64,000 nt of DNA from Treponema sp. C6A8 (GTDB taxonomy: Bacteria; Spirochaetota; Spirochaetia; Treponematales; Treponemataceae). The notes under the pieces were generated by a model. It did not search any database. It was not told the origin of the DNA and saw nothing but the letters and a program-made list of their open reading frames with translations. The stretch covers positions 82,528 through 146,527 of the forward strand of contig NZ_JHVB01000009.1 of NCBI RefSeq assembly GCF_000619925.1, in the 5' to 3' direction. The translations under genes and the position numbers were made by a program. Shown one piece after another: positions 8,162 through 15,794 of this stretch. How positions within the stretch are numbered: position 1 is the first letter of the stretch; the number at the start of each line of letters is the position of its first letter.

Positions 8162-9604
8162 CTATTTATTATAAACGACACTCTGTGGTTCAGTGCTGGC
8201 ACCGATAAAATCTGTATGAACTTCAATTTTTACAGTGTTGGCGTGATATTTCATCCACCATTCAAGCTCTTCTGCATTTGTAGAAGCTTCCTGGGTCTTA
8301 AAGTCTTCATCAATAATCGTAATCAGATTTTTAAGGTTGATAACGGCATCCGCAATGCAAGGCTCAAAGTGCAGGCCTTTAGATCTTTCAAAAACTTCCA
8401 TTGCTTCTTCAACCGGCATAGGATCTTTATAAAGACGCTGGCTTATAAGGGCATCAAGAACATCGGCAGCCGCCATAATTCTTGCGCACAAAGGAATTTC
8501 TTTTCCTTTCAAGCCGTTAGGATAGCCGCTTCCGTCCCATTTTTCGTGGTGACAATAAGCCATCTGTTTTGCAATTTCATTAAATGAACCGTCTTCAATC
8601 TGAGGAAGATATTCAAGCAGCTTTTTTCCCTCTTCCGGGTGAATCTTCATCAGCTGATATTCTTCCGGCGTAAACTTACCGATTTTATTAAGCACGCCTT
8701 CCGGGATATGAATCTTTCCAATATCATGCAGGAAAGCCGCAGTAGAATAAAGCTCGATATTTTCATCAGTCAGCTCTTTCTGATAGTAGCCGCCTTTTTT
8801 CAGCTCTTTTGAAATAATTTCTACATATTTACGGGTGTGCATAACGTGGCGGCCGGTAAACAAATCGTGGCTGCCCAAAACTTCAGAAACAAACTGAATG
8901 ATTTTATACTGGGTATTCTTTAAATTATGGTTAGTTCCTTCTATTTCATTGTTAATCTTTACTATATAAGCATTGCGCTTTTTAAGTTCTTCTATTGCTT
9001 CGTTTCTTTCTTCAGAGCTTTTTATCATCCTGTCGAGAGTTTTGTTTGTACGCTTGGCAAGAGAAACAGTGATAAGATAAACAAAGATTGATTCAACAAG
9101 GGTTCCAAGTCCGTTTTCCAAAAACCAGGATTCAGAGCTCTGATTAGGACGGTCAAGCCAGATAAAACTTTCAAGAATAGTCTGAGAACGCAGCCAGCTT
9201 ACAAATACAATAGAAAGAAAATTAACAAGATTTGTAATTCTGGTGAGTTTTACGTTGTAATAAAGACAGGTCAGAAAAGGGGCAAAACCATAAGAAATAG
9301 TAACGTTGATTACACTTTTGGCGCCAAGTAAATCTACAAAAACCATAGCGGCAAAAATGCTGGCATACATTGTAAGGCGCTGAAGGGCCGGGAACCTGTT
9401 AAAGATTTGAAGGAGAATACTGGCAAAAAGACAATAAATCAGCATTCCCACCGAATAAGTGTGAGGAACATTCCATACACCTACAACAGTGAAAACAATA
9501 AAGGAGGTTGGAACAATAGCCGTAAAAGCCATAATTTTCAAAATCATCGCATTTACGTTATTGATATTCTCATCAAAAATATGAGAGCGTGTAATGTTAA
9601 TCAA
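8162..9604 (-). CDS. membrane HD-GYP domain protein (putative cyclic-di-nucleotide phosphodiesterase)
   Basis: The first 185 residues hold about six hydrophobic segments forming a membrane sensor region. A helical linker follows (about 190-240), then an HD-GYP domain. The metal site HDIGK is at 293-297 and the signature HHEKWDGSGYP at 352-362, followed by IMAAADVLDALIS. HD-GYP enzymes hydrolyse cyclic di-GMP or related dinucleotides in the cytosol. All metal-binding motif residues look intact. The start is a TTG (9602-9604) with GGAGG 7 bases upstream. It stands alone between two repeat-bearing intergenic regions, and its ligand is unknown. Confidence 0.85.
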   Translation of the reverse strand: MINITRSHIFDENINNVNAMILKIMAFTAIVPTSFIVFTVVGVWNVPHTYSVGMLIYCLFASILLQIFNRFPALQRLTMYASIFAAMVFVDLLGAKSVINVTISYGFAPFLTCLYYNVKLTRITNLVNFLSIVFVSWLRSQTILESFIWLDRPNQSSESWFLENGLGTLVESIFVYLITVSLAKRTNKTLDRMIKSSEERNEAIEELKKRNAYIVKINNEIEGTNHNLKNTQYKIIQFVSEVLGSHDLFTGRHVMHTRKYVEIISKELKKGGYYQKELTDENIELYSTAAFLHDIGKIHIPEGVLNKIGKFTPEEYQLMKIHPEEGKKLLEYLPQIEDGSFNEIAKQMAYCHHEKWDGSGYPNGLKGKEIPLCARIMAAADVLDALISQRLYKDPMPVEEAMEVFERSKGLHFEPCIADAVINLKNLITIIDEDFKTQEASTNAEELEWWMKYHANTVKIEVHTDFIGASTEPQSVVYNK

Positions 9605-9760
9605 AAAAATCCTCCAGAGCCCGCTTTTAAAAATCGAACTCTTTTGTTATTAATCACCCCACCTCAATAACTTTTTGATATATTTATTATAACTCACCTT
9701 CAAATAGAATGATAGAGAAGAATTTCAAAAATTCATGTTTTTTTTTATAAATTCCTGGGT

Positions 9761-9773
9761 TATAATTACATTA
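9761..9773 (+). promoter_or_regulatory. -10 box placed for a leaderless transcript
   Basis: TATAAT at 9761-9766 is followed by 6 bases and then the ATG at 9773, so transcription would start at the A of the start codon. There is no Shine-Dalgarno. The -35 is poor, a run of T. Confidence 0.5.
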
Positions 9774-11254
9774 TGAGCAACAAAATTTTCGTAATCGGAG
9801 CGGGAATTTCGGGCTTAAGCGCAGGTATCTACGCAGCCCGCAGCGGATTTGATGTAACAATTTACGAGCAGCACATGACTTTCGGTGGACTCAGCACAAG
9901 CTGGAGCCGCAAAGGTTACTATTTTGAAGGCGGTATGCACTGGCTTACCGGCTCATCTCCAAAAATGCCACTTTACCAGATCTGGAAAGAAACTGGCGCG
10001 CTTAAAGAAAATAATCCAATAGAAAATAGAGACCCATATTACGTTTATATCAACGGTGGCAAAAAACTCTGCATGTACCGTGATTTAGACAAGCTCTGCA
10101 ATCAGCTGAGGGATTTTGCCCCTGAAGACAAAAAGATGATTGCTAAATTTTATAAGGACGTAAAGGCACTTATAAACGTACACCTTGTTGTAAATGACAT
10201 AATGGGATTAAAGGCAAAAAATCCCCGTCATCCAAAGCTGGGAGAACTTTTGAAAATGGTTCCTGCCGGCTTGAAGTACAGCAAGCTTGTAAACATGAGT
10301 TACGAAGAGTATGTAAATCAGTTTAAGAATGAAGACATCCGCCATCTTTTGATGGGTTCAATCGGTTACCGCTACAATGCGATGAGTTTTATCTATACTA
10401 TTGCAAGTTTTGCCAGCGGCGACTGCGGTTACCCGGAAGGCGGTTCAGTAACAATGGGACAGAACATGCTGGATACCTTCAAGTCTCTGGGCGGAAAAAT
10501 TGAATTCAAAAAGAAGATTGAAAATATCGAACTTAATGTTAAAGGCAAAGTAACCGGAGTGAAGATTAACGGAGAAACTATCCCTTGCGATGGTGTTATC
10601 GTAACTCAGGATATGAGAAACGCAATCGACACCCTTTTTGACACAATGGTTGATAATCATGTTGCCAACAAGATGCGTAAAGACGTCGTTTCCGAGCAGA
10701 ATGTCTTTATCTGCGCCGGAGTAAAGGCAGATTTAAGTCACCTTCCAAAGGCGATTGTATTTCCGCTTAAAAAGCCATTTGAAATTGCAGGCGTTAACTT
10801 CAATGAATTCAGAATCTACAACTACGCAAGCTTTAAGGGACGAGCCCCGGAAGGCGGAACAGCCCTTACAAGTCTTTTCCTGGGTCCAAGCTACTATTAC
10901 TGGAAGCAGGCAAAGGAAGACGGCACTTACAAGCAGAAGAAGGAAGAGCTTGCAAACCGCTTTATAGAACTTCTGGAAGAATATATTCCTGAAACAAAAG
11001 GCAAGGTTGAAGTAACTGACGTTGCAACACCTTGCACTTACGAGCGCTACTGCTCAAGTTTTGAAGGTTCCTGGATGAGTGTCTGGGAAAAAGGCGGCAA
11101 GCAGACAAATTATCCGCAGAAGCTTCCGGGCATAGAAGGAGTTTATTTTGCAGGTCAGCGAACGATGATGCCGGGCGGACTTCCGATTGCTGTTTATTCA
11201 GGAAGAATTGCGGTCCAGCTTTTGTGCCGCGACACAAAAAGACTTTTTGTTTAA
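9773..11254 (+). CDS. phytoene-desaturase-like FAD-dependent oxidoreductase
   Basis: A 493-residue flavoprotein. It opens with the Rossmann FAD motif (FVIGAGISGLSAGIYAARSG) and the second-strand acid in YEQHMTFGG, then GYYFEGGMHWLTGSS, as in the CrtI/phytoene desaturase and retinol-saturase-like family. The C-terminus has the FAD-closing motif (GVYFAGQRTMMPGGLPIAVYSGRIAV). These enzymes desaturate or saturate polyprenoid-like substrates. No carotenoid genes flank it, so the substrate is unknown. The start codon follows a TATAAT box by 6 bases with no ribosome-binding site. Confidence 0.75.
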   Translation: MSNKIFVIGAGISGLSAGIYAARSGFDVTIYEQHMTFGGLSTSWSRKGYYFEGGMHWLTGSSPKMPLYQIWKETGALKENNPIENRDPYYVYINGGKKLCMYRDLDKLCNQLRDFAPEDKKMIAKFYKDVKALINVHLVVNDIMGLKAKNPRHPKLGELLKMVPAGLKYSKLVNMSYEEYVNQFKNEDIRHLLMGSIGYRYNAMSFIYTIASFASGDCGYPEGGSVTMGQNMLDTFKSLGGKIEFKKKIENIELNVKGKVTGVKINGETIPCDGVIVTQDMRNAIDTLFDTMVDNHVANKMRKDVVSEQNVFICAGVKADLSHLPKAIVFPLKKPFEIAGVNFNEFRIYNYASFKGRAPEGGTALTSLFLGPSYYYWKQAKEDGTYKQKKEELANRFIELLEEYIPETKGKVEVTDVATPCTYERYCSSFEGSWMSVWEKGGKQTNYPQKLPGIEGVYFAGQRTMMPGGLPIAVYSGRIAVQLLCRDTKRLFV

Positions 11255-11330
11255 ATATAACAAAAAATAAGTTTTTGCTTTTTAAAATGCTGTGATATAA
11301 TTTAAAACAATAAGAAACGGAGTAAAAAAA

Positions 11331-11756
11331 ATGGGAAAGAAAATATTTAATTCAAACATTATCTATTTTATCGGCATGGCTTTGGTTATTGTCGGACTTC
11401 TCTGCCCGATTGTAAAAATTCTGGGACAAACCCCAAATGCTTTCAAATTCATTGACTTAAAAAACTTTGGAACATCTACTGTAGGTATTCTTTTGGTTTG
11501 TATTGGCGCAGTTCTTGGAGTTCTTTTTTCACTTTTAGCAGGCTTTAATAAAACTCATAGACTTATTGCTCTTGCAATTACACTTGCAGGCGGAGTAATT
11601 CTTTTGCTTCTTTTGACTGGAGTTTTGAGCGACAGTTCATTTGGCGGAAAAATCTGGCGAGCTGTTGGTGAAAGCTTCATCAAACGCGCTTACATCGGAT
11701 TTTATTTAATTCTTGCCGGCTGGCTTTGCGCTATTTTCGGCTGGTTAAAAGACTAA
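11331..11756 (+). CDS. small membrane protein, four predicted helices
   Basis: Unrecognised. A 141-residue hydrophobic protein with four likely transmembrane helices (about 10-30, 48-68, 76-96, 118-138) and short loops. The start ATG is preceded by CGGAG at normal spacing, and a TATAAT sits about 35 bases upstream, so it probably has its own promoter. A strong intrinsic terminator lies 70 bases after the stop. No family motif is visible. Confidence 0.65.
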   Translation: MGKKIFNSNIIYFIGMALVIVGLLCPIVKILGQTPNAFKFIDLKNFGTSTVGILLVCIGAVLGVLFSLLAGFNKTHRLIALAITLAGGVILLLLLTGVLSDSSFGGKIWRAVGESFIKRAYIGFYLILAGWLCAIFGWLKD

Positions 11757-11826
11757 TTTGATAATTCATTAGAAATCAGTGCTAGCTGTTTTCTTGGCGG
11801 ACTAGTTCCGCGAATTAGGAGGTTTA

Positions 11827-11857
11827 GGCTGTCGGGTAATTCCCGATAGCCTTTTTT
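11827..11857 (+). terminator. intrinsic terminator after the small membrane protein
   Basis: A 10-bp stem (GGCTGTCGGG with CCCGATAGCC, one G-T pair) around a TAATT loop, followed by six T. It ends the plus-strand transcript at a convergent junction with pyrKD. Confidence 0.9.
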
Positions 11858-11859
11858 AT

Positions 11860-11922
11860 TAGCCACAGATTTTCACAGATAATAAATTTCAATCTGTGTT
11901 TATCTGTGTGTATCTGTGGCTA
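11860..11922. repeat. AGCCACAGA palindromic element (R3), copy 2
   Basis: Outer arms TAGCCACAGAT (11860-11870) and ATCTGTGGCTA (11912-11922) are perfect 11-bp inverted repeats. Between them CACAGAT faces further ATCTGTG units in tandem with about 10-base spacing. The outer 10 bp equal those of the copy at 8030-8155, but this copy lacks the inner hairpins. The right arm overlaps and supplies the TAG stop codon of the PyrK-PyrD gene. Confidence 0.75.
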
Positions 11923-13719
11923 TTTATTTTGGATGCAGCCTCTAAAGTCGGCAAGAGACTTATAGCCCTTGCGTTTCATGAAGGCTGCAAGACCGTCAAT
12001 AATTTCTACCATGGCGTATGGGTTGGCAAAGGTTGCAGTGCCAACTTGCAGCGCATGTGCCCCTGCCATAATAAACTCAACGGCATCCTGCCAGGTGGCA
12101 ATTCCACCGATGGCAATTACAGGCACGCGTTCAGCTTCCGGCAGTTTATTGATTGCTTCTACCAGTTCGTAAACCAGTCGCACTGCAATAGGGCGAACGG
12201 CAGGACCGCCTACCCCGGCTTTTACCTTCTCAAAAACTGGAACTCCGCGTTCAATATCAACAGCAATGCCCTGGAAGGAATTACAAAGGCTGATTCCCTG
12301 TGCGCCAGATTTAATGCATTCCATTGCAACGCCAATTAAATCAGCTGCCTGAGGTGTAAGTTTTACAACAAGAGGCTTAGAAGTTGCGGCGCGAACGGCA
12401 CGGACAACATCCCCGGCTGCAGAACAGGTCATGCCAAAAGCTGCGCCGCCGGCACTGACGTTAGGGCAGGAAATGTTCAACTCAATCATCGGAACATCTG
12501 TTTTATCAAGAAGCTTGGCTCCTTCTACATAAGTTTCCAGAGAAGACCCCGAAAGGTTTGCAATTGCAACAGGCTTAAGGGCCATCATCTGAGGAAGTTC
12601 TTCCTTTATAAAATGAGGAATTCCAGGATTCTGCAGTCCGATAGAATTCATCAAACCGCTCGGAGTTTCCCAAAGTCGGATTCCGTCGTTACCCTGGCGA
12701 GGCTCCAAAGTTAAGCCCTTGCTTGAAATGCCGCCAAGTCTGTTTACATCAAAAACCGACTGATATTCAGTTCCAAAACCAAAGGCGCCTGAACTTCCGA
12801 TTACAGGATTTTCAAAATGCACGCCCGCAATATCTACGCTCAAATCAGGCTGAACATTGTCTGCAAGAGGTTCGCGGCGAGGCTGAATCTTTACACCGCC
12901 AACACTGTCCTTCTTTTCAAAAATCAGCTTGCTGCCTTCAAAAATAGGACCTTCCTTACAGCAGCGTTTTTTGCCCTCAGTCGTATCGATTACACAGCCA
13001 AGACAAACTCCCACACCGCAGGCCATGTGAGCTTCCATGCTCAACCAGCATTTTGTGCCACTTTCCGCGCAGACTTTCTGGATGTAGGCAAGCATTGGTG
13101 TCGGACCGCAGGCGTAAACTGCATCATATTTTTTTGACTGAAGAAGTTCTGCTGTAAATGCCACCGAAAGCATTCCCTTTTCCCCCACAGAACCGTCATC
13201 AGTTGTAATAGTGAGCTTTGCGGGTTTTATGTAATCCAGCGCGTAAGAGCCGCTCTTAAAGCTGGCAAAAAAGTCGTATGACGCTTCAGGAAGAGATTCT
13301 GCAAGGCCCGCTACCGGCGCCACACCAATTCCTCCGCCCACGATGCAGATTCTGCCACCCGCATTCACTTCAAAGCGGTTTCCGCAAGGGCCCAAAAGAC
13401 TTACCAGGTCACCTGGCTGCAGGGATGTAAGTTCTACAGTTCCCTTTCCTTTAACTAAAATTAAAAACTGGATTTCGACGCTGCCGTCAGCCTTCTTTTC
13501 TGAATGATAAACGCTGATCGGGCGAGGCAAAAGAACGTCGCTTCGCTTTGCATGAAGCATGTAAAACTGCCCCGCAAGAGGAAGTTCAGAACCCGCCGGC
13601 AGGCTGATTTTAAGATTTTTTACAGAACCAGAAGGATTTGCTCCTTCAACCACACTTACATTAACAACTTTTCCATCCGCAAAAACTGGAAGCGGAACTC
13701 CCTGGCAATCTTTAATCAT
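11920..13719 (-). CDS. pyrD: fused dihydroorotate dehydrogenase: PyrK electron-transfer unit plus PyrD catalytic unit
   Basis: One 599-residue chain carries what are usually two class 1B subunits. Residues 1-285 are PyrK-like: an FAD domain (RPISVYHSEKK), an NAD-binding segment (ICIVGGGIGVAPVAGLAESL) and a 2Fe-2S cysteine cluster (ACGVGVCLGCVIDTTEGKK then RCCKEGP). Residues about 287-599 are PyrD: FENPVIGSSGAFGFGTEY, NSIGLQNPGI, the ELNISCPNV segment with the catalytic Cys region, and GGIATWQDAVEFIMAGA. It oxidises dihydroorotate to orotate in pyrimidine synthesis, with NAD as acceptor. A TAAAAT box ends 6 bases before the ATG with no Shine-Dalgarno. Confidence 0.92.
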   Translation of the reverse strand: MIKDCQGVPLPVFADGKVVNVSVVEGANPSGSVKNLKISLPAGSELPLAGQFYMLHAKRSDVLLPRPISVYHSEKKADGSVEIQFLILVKGKGTVELTSLQPGDLVSLLGPCGNRFEVNAGGRICIVGGGIGVAPVAGLAESLPEASYDFFASFKSGSYALDYIKPAKLTITTDDGSVGEKGMLSVAFTAELLQSKKYDAVYACGPTPMLAYIQKVCAESGTKCWLSMEAHMACGVGVCLGCVIDTTEGKKRCCKEGPIFEGSKLIFEKKDSVGGVKIQPRREPLADNVQPDLSVDIAGVHFENPVIGSSGAFGFGTEYQSVFDVNRLGGISSKGLTLEPRQGNDGIRLWETPSGLMNSIGLQNPGIPHFIKEELPQMMALKPVAIANLSGSSLETYVEGAKLLDKTDVPMIELNISCPNVSAGGAAFGMTCSAAGDVVRAVRAATSKPLVVKLTPQAADLIGVAMECIKSGAQGISLCNSFQGIAVDIERGVPVFEKVKAGVGGPAVRPIAVRLVYELVEAINKLPEAERVPVIAIGGIATWQDAVEFIMAGAHALQVGTATFANPYAMVEIIDGLAAFMKRKGYKSLADFRGCIQNK

Positions 13720-13725
13720 GGCGAC

Positions 13726-13754
13726 ATTTTAGCAGATTTTCAAAAACTGGACAA
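13726..13754 (-). promoter_or_regulatory. pyrKD promoter, leaderless spacing
   Basis: On the minus strand, TTGTCC (13749-13754), a 17-base spacer and TAAAAT (13726-13731). Six bases separate the -10 from the ATG, so the predicted start of transcription is the start codon. Confidence 0.55.
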
Positions 13755-13790
13755 ACAAATAAATTATAATATTTCTAAATCAAGGCTACC

Positions 13791-13915
13791 GGGGGAAGAG
13801 GGTGAGTCAAAACCGCTCGTTACCTCGCTACATGCTATTTTTGGTTGGAAACTATTGAACAGGCCGCTAGCGCGGCACCCAAAAATAGAATGTTTTTGCC
13901 TCACCCTCTTCCCCC
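13791..13915 (+). repeat. R1 palindromic repeat, copy A
   Basis: Outer arms of 16 bp pair perfectly: GGGGGAAGAGGGTGAG (13791-13806) with 13900-13915. Next come the family-constant CAAAA/TTTTG pair and the one-sided segment ACCGCTCGTTACCTCGCTA. The inner arms CATGCTATTTTTGG (13831-13844) and CCAAAAATAGAATG (13879-13892) carry one G-A mismatch. Inside them are AACTAT and a small hairpin GCCGC-TAGC-GCGGC (13863-13876). It lies between pyrKD and the tRNA-Leu promoter, which are divergent. Confidence 0.85.
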
Positions 13916-13956
13916 TCCCGCCAGTTTTACCTGTATAATTTTATACTGCCCTGTGA

Positions 13957-13985
13957 TTGAAACTTTTACTATTTTCTACTATTAT
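13957..13985 (+). promoter_or_regulatory. tRNA-Leu promoter
   Basis: TTGAAA (13957-13962), 17-base spacer, TATTAT (13980-13985). The predicted start falls a few bases before the tRNA 5' end at 13997. Confidence 0.7.
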
Positions 13986-13996
13986 TAAAACCACTT

Positions 13997-14082
13997 GCCG
14001 GGATGGCGGAACTGGTAGACGCCCAGGACTTAAAATCCTGTGTCAAGCAATTGACGTGCCGGTTCGACCCCGGTTCCCGGCA
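13997..14082 (+). tRNA. tRNA-Leu, anticodon TAA
   Basis: The acceptor stem GCCGGGA pairs with TCCCGGC and the discriminator is A. The D loop contains GGTAGACG. The anticodon arm is CAGGA-CTTAAAA-TCCTG with anticodon TAA, and a long variable arm (class II) precedes the T arm CCGG-TTCGACC-CCGG. CCA is not encoded. It reads UUA/UUG leucine codons. Confidence 0.96.
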
Positions 14083-14087
14083 AGACG

Positions 14088-14120
14088 GACTTTTTCGGCA
14101 ACGAAAAAGTCTTTTTTTTT
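14088..14120 (+). terminator. intrinsic terminator after tRNA-Leu
   Basis: A 10-bp stem, GACTTTTTCG and CGAAAAAGTC, around GCAA, followed by nine T. Confidence 0.93.
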
Positions 14121-14135
14121 ATTTGGAGACCTTCT

Positions 14136-15707
14136 ATGCAGTTTCATTCGTATTCATCTCAATGTGCATTTTCATCAATTGAAGATATAAAGGGCAAGCA
14201 CGTAACCGTTATGGGACTGGGCTTGAACGGAGGCGGACTTGCGGCAGTGCGTTTCTTTTTGAAAAAGGGCGCTTACGTTATTTCTACCGACATGAAGACT
14301 GCCGAGCAGCTTAAGCCTTCTGTGGACGCGCTGATGGCGGACAAATCGCTGCCACTTAAAAACCTGACCTTCCACCTGGGCGAGCATCGCATTGAAGACT
14401 TTGAAAATGCCGACTGCGTTATTAAAAATCCGGGAATTAAATACGAGGGCAACAAATATCTGGCAGCGGCCCGCGCCATTGAAACTGATTTGAGCATTTT
14501 CCTGCGTTTTACAGACTGCCCGATTATTGCGGTTACCGGCAGCAAGGGAAAATCTTCTACTGTTAGCGCAATTCACTACGGTCTGACTCAGGCCGGCTAC
14601 AAGAGTTTTTTGGGCGGAAACATCACCGTTAGCCCGCTGACTTTTATTGATGAAGTTTCCAGCGACACTCCGGTTGTAATTGAATTTTCTTCATGGCAGC
14701 TGGCTGACCTGCGGGGACGAGGAGTCCTGCGCCCTTATATTTCCGTAATTACAAAAATCGTGCCGGATCACCAGAACTGGTACGGTAATATGGAAGATTA
14801 CGTTGCAGACAAGCGCCTGATTTACGCAAACCAGAGCCGGGGTGACTATTCGATTTTTGATTTTGGCGGCGATGAACCTGGAACAGGTCCTGCATGTGGC
14901 GGCACCTGGGGAAATCTTTTTGCAGGAGAAACAAAGGCCACCGTACTCCGCTACAGCGCAGAAAAACCAAAAGATTCAGATTCAAAGTTCTTCGGCGTAT
15001 GGCAGGAAAAGGATGAAAGCGGACACTTTACTGGAAAGCTTTTCCTTCCACAGATGGAAAAGCCGGAAGTTATTTTGAGAGGTCTTTCAGTACCGGGCGA
15101 GCACATGCGCACCAACGTTTTGAACGCGGCTCTTGTAATGTACCTTATGCACGTGCCGGCAGAAAAAATCATTTCTATTCTTGGAAACTGGCAGGGAATT
15201 ACCCACCGCCTTCAGTATTTTTATTCATGGAAGTGCGGTTCAAAAGAATACAAGTTCTACAACGATTCCTGCGCGACAGTTCCAGAGGCAGCCGCTGCAG
15301 CAACTCAGGCATTCGGAAAGCCGGTTACACTGGTTACAGGCGGAACCGACAAGGGCCTGGAGCTTGATCCGCTGGTAAAAGTCCTTGCAAAACCTGAAGA
15401 GGGCGAACACCCGGTAAAGGACATTTACTTTTTAAGCGGCACTGCAACAGACAAGATTTTGCCGGCCCTTGATGATAAAGGCAAAACTTATTACGGAGAT
15501 TTTGATTCTCTGGAAGAACTTCTTACCTGCCTTAAAGCAAACCTTGTAAAACAGGCAGAAAAGGCCGCAAAAGCGGGAGCAGATTCTCCTTCTGATGCAA
15601 CTTCCGAAGTAATCGTTTTCTCTCCGGGAGCAACATCATTCGGAATGTTCAACAACGAGTTTGACCGCGGCGAAAAGTTCATGGCTGCTGTAAAGAAATT
15701 ATTTTAA
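14136..15707 (+). CDS. murD: UDP-N-acetylmuramoylalanine--D-glutamate ligase
   Basis: Mur ligase that adds D-Glu to UDP-MurNAc-L-Ala in the cytosol during peptidoglycan synthesis. The N-terminal Rossmann part has HVTVMGLGLNGGG. The ATP-binding motif is AVTGSKGKSSTVSAIHYGL. The central domain contains EFSSWQLADL and KIVPDHQNWYGNMEDY, and the C-terminal domain contains YNDSCATVPEAAAAA and VTGGTDKG. At 523 residues it is longer than the usual 440-460, mostly through internal insertions. The ATG has GGAG 8 bases upstream. It stands apart from other mur genes and just after the tRNA-Leu terminator. Confidence 0.93.
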   Translation: MQFHSYSSQCAFSSIEDIKGKHVTVMGLGLNGGGLAAVRFFLKKGAYVISTDMKTAEQLKPSVDALMADKSLPLKNLTFHLGEHRIEDFENADCVIKNPGIKYEGNKYLAAARAIETDLSIFLRFTDCPIIAVTGSKGKSSTVSAIHYGLTQAGYKSFLGGNITVSPLTFIDEVSSDTPVVIEFSSWQLADLRGRGVLRPYISVITKIVPDHQNWYGNMEDYVADKRLIYANQSRGDYSIFDFGGDEPGTGPACGGTWGNLFAGETKATVLRYSAEKPKDSDSKFFGVWQEKDESGHFTGKLFLPQMEKPEVILRGLSVPGEHMRTNVLNAALVMYLMHVPAEKIISILGNWQGITHRLQYFYSWKCGSKEYKFYNDSCATVPEAAAAATQAFGKPVTLVTGGTDKGLELDPLVKVLAKPEEGEHPVKDIYFLSGTATDKILPALDDKGKTYYGDFDSLEELLTCLKANLVKQAEKAAKAGADSPSDATSEVIVFSPGATSFGMFNNEFDRGEKFMAAVKKLF

Positions 15708-15720
15708 CATAATTGCAACA

Positions 15721-15791
15721 CCATTCTGCTGAGCAGAATGGTTCAGGCGGTTACATGCACTGCAAATTTTTAAGAAAAATTTTTAACCGCC
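15721..15791. terminator. two hairpins between convergent murD and a minus-strand gene
   Basis: CCATTCTGC-TGA-GCAGAATGG (15721-15741) is followed by arms GGCGGTTA (15746-15753) and TAACCGCC (15784-15791). The latter enclose an A/T arm pair, AAATTTTT and AAAAATTT. They probably act as a bidirectional terminator. Confidence 0.6.
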
Positions 15792-15794
15792 GCA

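Noticed and set aside
13810..13835. R1 core as a replication origin or DnaA region
   Set aside because: There are no DnaA-box clusters or AT-rich unwinding element, and the same core occurs at five distant sites.
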